Shown one piece after another: positions 20,543 to 29,861 of a DNA stretch of 39,689 bases. A model generated the notes under the pieces. It was not told the origin of the DNA and did no database searches. It saw only the letters and a list, made by a program, of their open reading frames with translations. The DNA is from Nemertoderma westbladi (lineage: Eukaryota > Xenacoelomorpha > Nemertodermatida > Nemertodermatidae): the NCBI GenBank assembly GCA_032718475.1, contig JAUCBJ010005551.1, forward strand, positions 1-39,689, written 5' to 3'. The position numbers and the translations under genes were made by a program. Numbering within the stretch: position 1 is the stretch's first letter; every line of letters starts with the position of its first letter.

Positions 20543-20706
20543 GGATATACGGGTTTTCAAGATTGGTGGTATATTTATATTGTTCAACCAACAATTGCGC
20601 GGACACTGTCGTTAAGATATTCCATAACGCGGTCCTGACTTACAGTCTCCCCTCCAGAGTTCGTGGAGATAAGGGATCTGAAAATCGGGACGTAGCAAGA
20701 TACATG
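20543..20706 (+). pseudogene. Integrase-core gene, exon 3, cut by the BEL LTR
   Basis: From about 20543 one frame reads [20 protein letters not shown], then [20 protein letters not shown] and [11 protein letters not shown]. The Asp in [10 protein letters not shown] is the second catalytic Asp of the integrase core. The phase fits the end of exon 2, although the expected AG acceptor is not evident (TATGTG precedes it). The reading ends exactly where the LTR of the BEL/Pao element begins at 20707, before the catalytic Glu. No continuation of the gene is found elsewhere in the window. Confidence 0.75.
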
Positions 20707-22738
20707 TGAAATCAACATAGGTCACATTCCTACTGTTGTAAGAGACAGTAACAAATTATACCGCAATATCCTACTGTAAAGTTTCTGAATCAAGGCATAA
20801 TCCAACCTTCTCACCAAAACAGTAAACTCCAAGTAAGCAAATCTATTGCAGTATTGGTCTCTTATAACCGGTGAGGCAGAAGACAGTCTACGAACGGACA
20901 AACTTCGATAAAACAAAATCCCGCGCAGCGAATCCTAAAATCGGGCTGACTCACTGACGGACTAAGGCGCTCGTATACTTTGCCGCGGTGTGATTTATAT
21001 GGTGGGTGAGAGAGACGCTAGCTACAAATATAACTAGCGGGCAAAGCCGTGGTATGGACAAATTATTTTATATATTTCGAGGTACAAATAATTCCTAAAC
21101 GCGCGTGTGTTTTATTCAGGGTCAAATTGATTTTGTAATCCTTCGTATAATATCATTTACTGGGTCCGGTGTACATTTTACAAATATTCTAATTTTGGTA
21201 GTTTGTAGGTCTAATACTTACAAATGATAAGGCTCCTTCCCCTTTTGTGTATTTCCAGGACTCAAATTCAGGCATAAGGTTAATACTACGCCCAGAATTC
21301 GGCAATTTTAATTTACCAGGTCCCTAATACTAAGAAGAAATGTGTTAGTTTACTACAGTAGGCGTACTGTTACAAATAGCTAGCCTGGCGTTCTTATCTA
21401 GAATTTTGGTTGCCTAGATGGGCACGGCAACTTCCTAACAGGATGTCGGCGGGGACACGGTAGGTGATAGTATCCCTAATAGCCTTAATTTATATGCGCC
21501 TAGCAGTAAACTGCCCTACCGCCTGAACGGTATAATTTTAATTCAGGGAAAAAACACAGTAACCCTCTCCTGGCCTACAAGCTCCAACGCAAACGATGAA
21601 CACCGTTGTACTACTGACAAGCCACCAGCGCACCTATACCTGGCAAATGAGTTAGGCGTACAGTTTGCTGCACCCTACCAATGTGCATGCCGTGTAATGG
21701 TGTGCCTGTGTCCTATCTGTGTACTGGTATCTCTCTGCCTATCCTCTCCTCCCGTAGGAATACGAAGGGTTTCCGCGGGTTTTCCCGAGTCAAAATAATA
21801 CGGTTCCTAAATTTAAATTTTTGGCGTACAGTGTGTCGCTACTTCTACCTTCGATCTCAGGTCTTATACTTAGGTAGCGAGGCATCGAACGCTGTCTAAC
21901 CTTTCAGGCGATGGGCGAATAACTACGAATCAGTATTGTGGGTGGTCTCCTGTCTACATTCCTCCGATGTTCCCGTTCATTGCTGTGGCCCGATGTCTAG
22001 CCTGCCATCCTGTTCCTCAGTTGGGTTCACCGTGGTGAAACATAATAGAAAAAGGGCAGATATAGCGATAATTCTGACTTTATTACAGATAACCAACAAT
22101 TATATTAATATAAACAATGTAATCTGAAATAACTAACGGATGTAAGTGAGAGATAACTAATAAGTGAAATGCTAATAACTAATGAACAAATCGCACCTTT
22201 TATAGCAAATTTGTGCTGCAATCAATCGAGTTAAATCTAGATTGTTCTATGAGTTCTAATAGGTTTTTAAAGATAACCATTGGTCCAGCGAACACGTATC
22301 TTGCACGACTGAGGACTTAATGTAATCTTTATAGAAAGTTAATTCGAACAAAATAAAATTTTGAAAATCCACGGCATTTATGAGAATATAATTCTATACC
22401 GCTCCATGAAAACAGGATATTATCGTGCATAAAATATACGGTTTTCACCAATTCTAAATCAAATTATGGAATACTTGGGACGTACTTACATATTTACAAA
22501 TTAAATCTCAACAATAATACCTTTACATAATAATTCGATACAAAATAATTACAAATTCAAACTTTACGTATTTAAGGCTTTATTAAGTAAGTACAATATA
22601 AATCTAAATTAAATTCACCAAAATAAATCTATTGCATCTCAAATATTGCATAAATTCAAACAATCACAAATACAAATGCTACTTAAATATAAAACAAATT
22701 GCATAAGTTCGGAATAAATTCAAATAAGTCACAAGAAA

Positions 22739-22754
22739 GGCTCACAAGTCTTCC
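22739..22754 (-). repeat. Dispersed 16-bp motif, 3' LTR copy
   Basis: The + strand reads GGCTCACAAGTCTTCC (coding strand GGAAGACTTGTGAGCC), preceded by GAAA. Other sites: 36115-36130 (same site in the 5' LTR), 23938, 24845, 27299, 29321, 31765, 31849 and 33577. A variant with an internal insert lies at 23185-23209 and 36561-36585. See the finding on this motif. Confidence 0.85.
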
Positions 22755-22942
22755 GACTGCTCTTGCCTTCTATTTACTGCGAATACAAGTACTGCTTCTT
22801 TATAAAATATAAATTGCATAATATTCGAAACAATAAATTGCGTAAGTTTGGAATAACTACAAATATAGCACTTTCTAAATATAAATCTTACTAAATATAA
22901 ATCTTACTAAATATAAATCTTACTAAATATAAATGTAAACGA

Positions 22943-23067
22943 CATAAGTTTAGAACAATATAAACTGCATAAGTTTAGAACAATATAAACTGCATAAGTT
23001 TAGAACAATATAAACTGCATAAGTTTAGAACAATATAAACTGCATAAGTTTAGAACGATCTCAAATA
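22943..23067. repeat. 25-bp tandem array in the 3' LTR
   Basis: The unit CATAAGTTTAGAACAATATA plus AACTG starts at 22943, 22968, 22993, 23018 and 23043, the last copy diverging. The same five-unit array is at 36319-36443 in the 5' LTR, so it predates the insertion. TAAATATAAATCTTAC-type repeats flank it. Confidence 0.9.
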
Positions 23068-23709
23068 TAAATATAAATCTTTCAAATATAAATTCCTTCC
23101 AGAATATAATGCTTTCTAAATACAAAACTTTCTAAATACAAAACTTTCTAAATACAAAATATAAATCAAATAAATCTCAAGAAAGGCTCACGAGACGACT
23201 TTGCCTTCCATTTTACCGTCTTTCAGAACGGGCCCTGCCACGTCCTCGAAAACTGCGTACAGGCGATTTAGCTCGTGATACAGGACTTATGGGGCGAGTC
23301 ACTAGTTTACCTTGGACGTTGGGAGATGGTGCGACCATTTCCTCACATGCTCGTCTATTAGGCATCCCAAATCCTCGACCGACTCCTCGTGATCGACCGG
23401 TTGTGTCTACCGTTGGTAAAACGTCTGGGAACGCGCGGGAAGCGGACGACGCAGACCCAAGAGAAACTTGCGCCCCCTTTGATCAGCTGGTATGTGTCCT
23501 AATCCTCCTTGCGGTTCTCTGGGAAGTGACACCGTATCTCGAGTAACTAGAATAGTTGGTTCACTACCCTTTCTTTCTTCAACATTTATAGTTTTCTTTA
23601 GTTGCTGGCTCACCTTTTGAACCCTTATGATCCTATTCTGTCCGTCCTCCCGAGGGTGACGTGCAGACGGCGCGACAGGAGTAGCTGGTATGATGGTCGC
23701 CTCTAGGAT

Positions 23710-23721
23710 CTCCTCTTCCTC
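23710..23721 (-). promoter_or_regulatory. Polypurine tract
   Basis: The coding strand reads GAGGAAGAGGAG immediately before the 3' LTR. This all-purine run is where plus-strand DNA synthesis would be primed. Its position exactly at the point where LTR homology ends supports the LTR boundary. Confidence 0.75.
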
Positions 23722-23845
23722 GAATATGCTCGCTCGTATGCGTTTATGGTAGAAGGCAGCTCGGTACGCCCATGCGACGGTTAACCAAGCTCCCTTGTTT
23801 CACTTTTCGGTTCGGAAACGATCAAATTCACCATATGTGATACGA

Positions 23846-24484
23846 TTAAACATTTTGGGCAAAGTTTATACTTTCGAAAATTTCCGGTGTCATCTCCTTA
23901 GCTGAAGTTTGATCGTGTGACGTCCAATGGTAAGGTAGGCTCGCGAGTCTTCCGCCCCATTCTTCCATCTCACCTTCCTCGAAAGCCTTATAGGCTCTGT
24001 ATAGGCTAAGAGCTTCTTTCTTTTCGCGGGTTGACTGAGTCACCTCTTCCAGCGTAAGTTCAAATGCATCGGGTTCAACAATCTTAGGTGGACAAACGAC
24101 AATTTCTCCCGCCTTTGGTCCACACATAGCAAATGAATGATACGGATTTGATAAAGGATACCCTCCTTCCTGGTAGCGTAGTTGTTGATGGTTCGAACAC
24201 CTCGCCAATATCGGTTCGGGATTTTCCTTATTCAAACGCATCGGAATCGCCTTTTGTTGTTTGCGCATACAAGCACCACATTTATAATAAAGTTTGTAAA
24301 CTGAAAAGGCTTCCTTCGTTTCTCTATCGTCTCCTCGAGTTCGTCTGTAAAGATGCATTCCATCGAATTCATCGCGTACCGCAGGCATAGGTTCATGTGC
24401 CTTCAGGTATTGCATGGTATGATACAAACGACTAATTTCTGTATCGGGGTCTTCACTGATATCTCCCGATATCCCCTTTGCCAT
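23846..24484 (-). CDS. Extra ORF between pol and 3' LTR, unknown function
   Basis: From the ATG at 24484 this encodes 212 residues. The frame is open back to 24604 (from a TAG at 24605-24607), with no earlier ATG, and the upstream stretch also looks protein-like, so a spliced or longer start is possible. I do not recognise the family. It is charged and helical, with no membrane segment, so it does not look like an envelope. A Cys cluster (YYKCGACMRKQQ, later ILARCSNHQQ, later FAMCGPKAG) could bind a metal. Near the C-terminus GGRLASLPYHW is encoded by the dispersed motif. It sits where env-like or accessory genes lie in other LTR elements. It is intact while gag and pol are broken. Confidence 0.6.
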   Translation of the reverse strand: MAKGISGDISEDPDTEISRLYHTMQYLKAHEPMPAVRDEFDGMHLYRRTRGDDRETKEAFSVYKLYYKCGACMRKQQKAIPMRLNKENPEPILARCSNHQQLRYQEGGYPLSNPYHSFAMCGPKAGEIVVCPPKIVEPDAFELTLEEVTQSTREKKEALSLYRAYKAFEEGEMEEWGGRLASLPYHWTSHDQTSAKEMTPEIFESINFAQNV

Positions 24485-24604
24485 TATTGGAAGTATGGTT
24501 ACATAATCATTGCTACTAGAGGGAATACAACAGAGTTTATTGTTAGTTGTGAGGAGATGTGAGAGTTTTCGTCTGCCCTTTGGGCTCGACAACGCTCTAA
24601 CCTC

Positions 24605-25145
24605 CTACCCATAGCCTAAGATCTAGGGTTTCTTTAATGACACACTGTTTCTTATCTAAAATTTTTTGCCGAAATAAAAACGATTTTGGGCTAAACTGGC
24701 TGTGAGTCTAAAATACTCACTTTTTGATCCCAAACTATTATCAGAAAATAAGCAGTCAAGAATTAGTAATAAATATAGGGAAGTCTATTATTTGACGTAA
24801 CTTATTGAAACAAGACCGTGTAAAATTTAATTAAATTTAAGAAAGGCTCGCAAGTCTTCCGTTCTCTTGTTTCTCTAATTTTAAGTTCCACCCGACTGTA
24901 CCCTGAAATCTATTCACTGGAGAAAATTTTAAAATTTTTCAAATCCAAATGGATTGTCTAAATTTTCGAAAATGTCTCAATATTGTGAGTTCCAAGTAGA
25001 ATTCCATTTCTTATACCTACAAATCCCGCTCCTATGTGACACATAAGGGTACTACCCTCAATGTTCACATATAAAGACAATGGAATTCTACCGCTGTCTT
25101 TACTACAGTGTACAGGTACGTGGAAATCTATTTGTAAACTCCTTA
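24605..25145 (-). other. Untranslated region between pol and extra ORF
   Basis: An A/T-rich spacer with no coding frame. It carries one copy of the dispersed motif at 24845-24860, preceded by GAAA as in the LTR copies. Confidence 0.6.
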
Positions 25146-28100
25146 CTATTTACTAACATTTGTTGGAGACTTGTAATCTCCAGACTTGTTTCGCGTCTCT
25201 TCAAGAAGTACGAGACGTTGAGTCGGTCTGTCTACTGTACGACCGTCAATTGTCCGTACCGTCACGGTTCTTGTCACTCCATCCATAGATGGATGTGTGT
25301 CTAAAATTACACCTGTTATCCAGAAGCGTCTTTTTAGATTCACTTCTGCTAACAGCACATGATCTCCCGCTCTTAAAGCGCGAGTATTGTTGTACCAAGT
25401 AGTTCTGGCAGAAATAGAGGGCAAATAATGGTTTTGCCATATTTCCCAGAATTTGTTAGCCAGTAGTTGCGTGATTTTCCACGCTTTTCTACCGTAGCTA
25501 TCGCCTTCTATTGGAATAGAAATAGGCAACAAAGAAGTCGGTGCCTGCATTAGCAGGTGTGCAGGTGTCAAAGCAAACTGGGATTGTTTGTCATCGGGTA
25601 CTAATACTATTGGTCTAGTATTTAGTATTGCCTCGATTTCAACAAACAATGTGGTCAGTTGGTCGTCTGTCAAGATGTGGTTTGCTGGAATTACTTTTGC
25701 CATGGCTGTTTTTATAGATCTAATCAATCTCTCCCAGACTCCGCCTCTCCATGGACTGTCTGGAGGATTAAACTTCCAAACAATTTTGTAAGGACGTAGT
25801 TCGTTTGAGATTTGATCATGATCTAATTTCTTAAAGGCTCTAGCAATTTCATTTCGAGCACCAACAAAGTTTGTACCTTGGTCTGAGTACAAGCATTTTA
25901 CTAGTCCGCGTCTAGCGATAAATCGCCGCAATGCTAGTATAAAGGCATTGGTGGAAAGATCCATCACACGTTCAATATGAACTGCCCTACTGGACATGCA
26001 TGTGAAAATCAGTCCCCAGCGTTTTACTAGTATACGTCCACGTTTCGTATGTATGGGACCAAAGCAGTCGATTCCAGTCTCTGTGAAAGGTGGTCTGAAT
26101 GCTTGTAGTCGTGCTTGTGGAAGTTCGCTCATTTCTTGGGTACCTATTCTAGAATGTACCTTTTTACAAATAATACCCATACGTGTCACTGAACTTAGTG
26201 CTTTACTGGGTCTAATTAATACAAATCTTGTACGTAAGTATGAAAGACAGTGGTGTCTTCCAGCGTGTTTCAGATGTAAATGTGCGTCCAGTATCATTGC
26301 ACGTTGTAATTCGTGATGTTGCGGTATTATTATTGGGTACCTAAAATCAGTATTAAAGTCGATGTTTTGAAGCCGAGATTTATGACAAATTAAGCCATTA
26401 TAAATTATCGGACTCCAACTCAATATTGGTGACGACTTGATTGGTTGACCTTGACTTATGGATGTGAATTCGCGTGCGAAATATCGCATTTGGTAATGGC
26501 GAATTAATTTAATTTCACATCTGTCAATCTCAGTCAATGTGAGTCGACGTGTAAAGTCGCGTTTGCCTTTAACGTATTGTACAAAACGTACAATCCACGC
26601 TAATTTTCGGCACGCGTTTTGCCAAGAATCTGTCAAATTTACAATACGGTCGACGTAAGTATTTATGACGTCATCAGGTAAGTCAATGATGAATTTTGAA
26701 GGTTTTGTTTTACTAGATGGGCCCACGAGTCCGCCGGTAAGTATTCCCTTGTTGACTGTTGATCCGTCCGGGTCTACAAGTAATTTGTCCTTCTTCGTCT
26801 TCTTACCTTGATTGTCAGTATCTTGTGAGTCGATCCCTAATGGTGGTTTTAACTCTATAGGATCACTGGGTTTCGGTAAATTTATTTTTCTGCCGATATT
26901 AATCCCAGGTCTCACCGTAGGTTGTAAGGTTGGTATGTTTCTTGAGCATAAAGTAACAGCTGTATTTACATTTGCGTAGGTACTGCCCACATCTGTAATA
27001 CATAAGGTTTCACTGTACTTATGGTTACTCAAGGGTGTCAAATTTGGTAGTTTGTCAATAGAAGGCCGCTCCAATAGGGAAACTGCGGCTTTACTATGTG
27101 TCACTACGTTACTAATGTCTGGTAGAACATCTTGTGAAATGTCTGGTAAAATGTTTCGCGGAACATCCGGCGAAACGTCTAGTGACATGTCTGGCAAAAT
27201 GTCTAGTTGACCGTCTGGTAACGTGTCTGGTTGACCATCTGGCGATACGTCTGGTAACATGTCTGGTTGACCGTCTGGCGATATGTCTGGTTGAGAAAGG
27301 CTCGCAAGTCTTCCTGCCTTAACTTTGTAAGTTATATTTTTCCATTTCGCCTTTGGTTTCTTCTTAAGTTTCGCCGTTGTCCTTTTCTTTGCTTTACCTT
27401 TCTTTGGTTTTTTAATTTCGGCGTCCTTAGGAATAGTATTAGACTTGTTATCGTATAGTGGCGGCCAATGTTGTGTTGCTCTTTGTAAGAATTGTGGTCC
27501 GTGTTGCCAAAATTCCTTGTTTTCCGGTTTACAGAATTCCTCAGGCAGCATTCCTCGCGACGCAATATCAGCTGGATTTTGTGGTCCGGGACAATGTCGC
27601 CAATCTTCTTTTATTGAACGGTCTAGAATTTCTGCACGACGGTTAGCTACAAATGTTTTGAATTCAAGTGTATCATTGTTTATATAAAATAAAACTAACG
27701 TCGCGTCAGTCCAATAAAATATCTGTAAACTTGACTGTAGTTCAGTCTGTATAAGGTTCACAATTGTCGTTGACAGAGTTGCGGCTTGTAGCTCAGCGCG
27801 TGGTGTCGTCATGTACTTAGTAGGCATTGTTTTAGCCTTAGAAGTAATGAGCGAAACATCAAACTCATCTGAGTCTACGTGTCTACGCAAATACGCTGTC
27901 ACTCCAAAGCCGTTGTCACTGGCGTCGGAAAAACAATGTAATTCTAAGTTGTCAGGAAATGTCGTCTCTAATGGAAAGTACACCCGGGGTATGGAATAAT
28001 CCTCTAGCGAAGATAATTGCGCCTCCCAAGTCTTCCATAAGTCCACTTGTTCGGATGAGATCGGTTCGTCCCATGTCAGTCCATCTTTCCAAATACTGCG

Positions 28101-28655
28101 CATATATATTCTTGCTTGCAGTATTATTGGGCTGATGAAACCTAATGGATCGAACAGTCTACTTAGTTTCGACAAGCAAGACCTCTTTGTCAGAGAATCC
28201 CCTTGAGCGTCCAGTCTTACTTTCACTCGAAAATTGTCTGTGTTCGGGTCCCAAAATAGTCCCAACACCTTTGTCGTCGGTAGTGGTTCAAACTCTAAGT
28301 CAATGTCACCACCTCCACGTTCAGTCATTTCGAATGAATTTACTAATTCGGCACTGTTTGAGGCAAACTTGGTGAGGTTAAAACCTCCGCCTGCTAAACA
28401 GTCCCGTAATTGATGTGCTACTGTAATAGCACGTTCTACTGTGTCACAACTTTGTAATCCATCGTCCACATAAAAATCTCGTTCTACGATCTGGATTACC
28501 TCTGGGTCATACTTATGTTTCTGGTCCCTAGCAGTCTGCTTCAGGGTGTACATAGTACAATTTGGGCTGTCCCTGGCACCGAAAACGCGAACTTGCATTT
28601 GGTAAGTCGCCGGTGGTTGACTTAAGTCTCCATCCGGGTACCAGAGGAACCTCAA
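25146..28655 (-). CDS. BEL/Pao copy 1 pol: RT catalytic part, RNase H, integrase
   Basis: This 1169-codon frame continues the RT from 28668-29861 across one in-frame TGA; the first codon given is a TTG, not a start. RT: VFGARDSPNCTMYTLK and RDFYVDDGLQS (YVDD near residue 60). RNase H region: ELHCFSDASDNGFGVTAYL (about 240), PTKYMTTPRAELQA, CPGPQNPADIASRG. Residues about 420-660 are an insertion rich in Lys and PD repeats. Integrase: HLKHAG zinc region (about 793), where the usual first Cys is Gly (MGIICKK), then catalytic Asp in ETGIDCFGP, Asp in YSDQGTNF and Glu in WERLIRSIK. The C-terminus has the DUF5641 region with LRAGDHVLLAEVNLKRRFW. Reverse transcription and integration are the family's roles. 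Confidence 0.92.
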   Translation of the reverse strand: MRFLWYPDGDLSQPPATYQMQVRVFGARDSPNCTMYTLKQTARDQKHKYDPEVIQIVERDFYVDDGLQSCDTVERAITVAHQLRDCLAGGGFNLTKFASNSAELVNSFEMTERGGGDIDLEFEPLPTTKVLGLFWDPNTDNFRVKVRLDAQGDSLTKRSCLSKLSRLFDPLGFISPIILQARIYMRSIWKDGLTWDEPISSEQVDLWKTWEAQLSSLEDYSIPRVYFPLETTFPDNLELHCFSDASDNGFGVTAYLRRHVDSDEFDVSLITSKAKTMPTKYMTTPRAELQAATLSTTIVNLIQTELQSSLQIFYWTDATLVLFYINNDTLEFKTFVANRRAEILDRSIKEDWRHCPGPQNPADIASRGMLPEEFCKPENKEFWQHGPQFLQRATQHWPPLYDNKSNTIPKDAEIKKPKKGKAKKRTTAKLKKKPKAKWKNITYKVKAGRLASLSQPDISPDGQPDMLPDVSPDGQPDTLPDGQLDILPDMSLDVSPDVPRNILPDISQDVLPDISNVVTHSKAAVSLLERPSIDKLPNLTPLSNHKYSETLCITDVGSTYANVNTAVTLCSRNIPTLQPTVRPGINIGRKINLPKPSDPIELKPPLGIDSQDTDNQGKKTKKDKLLVDPDGSTVNKGILTGGLVGPSSKTKPSKFIIDLPDDVINTYVDRIVNLTDSWQNACRKLAWIVRFVQYVKGKRDFTRRLTLTEIDRCEIKLIRHYQMRYFAREFTSISQGQPIKSSPILSWSPIIYNGLICHKSRLQNIDFNTDFRYPIIIPQHHELQRAMILDAHLHLKHAGRHHCLSYLRTRFVLIRPSKALSSVTRMGIICKKVHSRIGTQEMSELPQARLQAFRPPFTETGIDCFGPIHTKRGRILVKRWGLIFTCMSSRAVHIERVMDLSTNAFILALRRFIARRGLVKCLYSDQGTNFVGARNEIARAFKKLDHDQISNELRPYKIVWKFNPPDSPWRGGVWERLIRSIKTAMAKVIPANHILTDDQLTTLFVEIEAILNTRPIVLVPDDKQSQFALTPAHLLMQAPTSLLPISIPIEGDSYGRKAWKITQLLANKFWEIWQNHYLPSISARTTWYNNTRALRAGDHVLLAEVNLKRRFWITGVILDTHPSMDGVTRTVTVRTIDGRTVDRPTQRLVLLEETRNKSGDYKSPTNVSK
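27110..27294 (-). repeat. 15-bp PD-coding tandem repeats in pol
   Basis: Degenerate 15-bp units encode repeats such as SPDGQPDMLPD, LPDGQLDILPD and SQDVLPDIS. They lie between RNase H and integrase, directly next to a dispersed-motif copy at 27299. The segment looks like a flexible acidic linker. Confidence 0.8.
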
Positions 28656-28667
28656 ACTGTCTCTGTC

Positions 28668-29861
28668 TCACTCTAACGCTCGCACTTGGTGAAACATCGC
28701 TTCTACGTCACAAGTAAATGCTACTTGGCGCTGACGGAAGCGCATAATCACCCCCATGAGATAATTATTCATGTTTGGTCCATCCATCAACTCACTATTG
28801 AGAGACATTCCCTCAAACAGAGCCGCGCAGTCATTAACTACACGTACTTTATCAGGTTTGTCGGGGTGTCTCACGTAGTGATGTGGCAAGTAGTATGTCT
28901 GGTCTGTCACAATCTCTGGGTTTGTCATCCTGATAGCGTATCCTTTCGTCAAATACGTCTCCATCTGAGTATTATACTGCAGATGGGCTTTCTCGTCCTT
29001 TAATAAACGCTGTCGTATTGAGTTTAAACGTCTTAAGGCTAGCGGATAATTATTTATAAGTTTAGGACGTTGGTTACGCCATAGCATCCCTACCTCATAA
29101 TGTCCATCTTTCGTCTGATGGATAGTATCTTCCATGATCTTCAAAGATTGTTTCTCTTGTTCCGACATATATGGTTCGTAGCTACCGGGTTCGGCTGTGT
29201 CTTGTTCCAACCATCTGATAGTTTTCTCTGTTAATTCTTTGTCTCGCGCGGCTTGTTCCACTTGATGATTTCTTAACGCGTCATCATCGACAGGTGTTGT
29301 TAAGGTTATTGGTTGAGGTAGACTCGCAAGCCTTCCGGCGTTATCATCTGTCGTTGATGGAACCTCTGCCTGACTCCGCTCCTTCTCAATCTCTATACTA
29401 ACCTTGTGGATTGGCTGCTCTTTGTGACTTATCGTACTCGCTACACACGTCGTACTTGTAACGTTGTTGTGTTTTGTCGAACGTAGTGTAGTATAGTCCT
29501 TGTCGTGTGAAAAAGAATGAGTTGAAGTTGTAGTTAATAAACAACATGTACTTTGTACATCGTCTTCCTCATCACTTATATCTAGTGTGCGCACAGGCGC
29601 TCGAGTATACCAACCTATCGGAGTTCGACAGGCGTATGCATTTCCTGCTACGACTACCGATGGTCTGGTTTCCCACACTTGATGTAAGTTGAATTGATCT
29701 GTCCCGATCAGCATTGCTACTGATCTATAGTTAACAGGACATTCAGGTACACCAAGGTGTCTGAAATACTTACGGTCCTCTAAGGATTGTTCCGGCACTG
29801 GACCCAGTAGGTTACTAAAGTCGTTGGTGGCTGCAAAGGTTAAATCCTTAAAGGGTAACAA
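28668..29861 (-). CDS. BEL/Pao copy 1 pol: protease tail and RT start
   Basis: The frame starts at a TTG where it overlaps the preceding frame by 22 bp, so the real protein enters by a frameshift near 29860. It contains a DUF1758-type tail (VAMLIGTDQFNLHQV, CRTPIGWYTRAPV), a linker with NAGRLASLPQP from the dispersed motif (29321-29336), and the RT fingers and palm: YEVGMLWRNQRPKL, YYLPHHYVRHP, VRVVNDCAALFEGMSLNSEL and FTCDVEAMFHQV. It ends at a TGA (28668-28670); the next frame continues in the same phase, so this is a single nonsense codon inside the RT. Confidence 0.9.
   Translation of the reverse strand: MLPFKDLTFAATNDFSNLLGPVPEQSLEDRKYFRHLGVPECPVNYRSVAMLIGTDQFNLHQVWETRPSVVVAGNAYACRTPIGWYTRAPVRTLDISDEEDDVQSTCCLLTTTSTHSFSHDKDYTTLRSTKHNNVTSTTCVASTISHKEQPIHKVSIEIEKERSQAEVPSTTDDNAGRLASLPQPITLTTPVDDDALRNHQVEQAARDKELTEKTIRWLEQDTAEPGSYEPYMSEQEKQSLKIMEDTIHQTKDGHYEVGMLWRNQRPKLINNYPLALRRLNSIRQRLLKDEKAHLQYNTQMETYLTKGYAIRMTNPEIVTDQTYYLPHHYVRHPDKPDKVRVVNDCAALFEGMSLNSELMDGPNMNNYLMGVIMRFRQRQVAFTCDVEAMFHQVRALE

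Larger units (their letters stand above)
20707..23709 (-). repeat. 3' LTR of BEL/Pao copy 1
   Basis: This is the intact form, 3003 bp, of the repeat also found at 34492-37085. On the coding strand it starts ATCCTAGAGG directly after the polypurine tract and ends GTTGATTTCA. The CA end is usual for LTRs; the start is not the usual TG. An AATAAA on the coding strand (22079-22084) is a candidate polyadenylation signal. It contains a 25-bp tandem array, shorter A/T-rich tandem repeats and two copies of the dispersed motif. Short open frames inside (for example 23289-23546, +) are identical in both LTRs and look incidental. Confidence 0.88.

Noticed and set aside
22943-23067. Regular 25-bp repeats resembling a CRISPR array
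   Set aside because: The units are directly adjacent with no spacers and the DNA is eukaryotic retrotransposon sequence.
23289-23546. 85-codon open frame present in both LTRs
   Set aside because: It is on the strand opposite to the element and its conservation follows from recent LTR identity.
24605-25145. Envelope gene downstream of pol
   Set aside because: No signal peptide or membrane segment is present here or in the adjacent ORF.
27134-27322. 62-codon + strand frame with LVTCLVDRL repeats
   Set aside because: It is the complement of the PD repeats in pol.
28021-28036. GCCTCCCAAGTCTTCC, 14 of 16 matches to the dispersed motif
   Set aside because: It encodes the conserved WKTWEAQL segment of the BEL polyprotein, so chance similarity is enough. 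If the motif arose by copying from pol, this would be the place to look.
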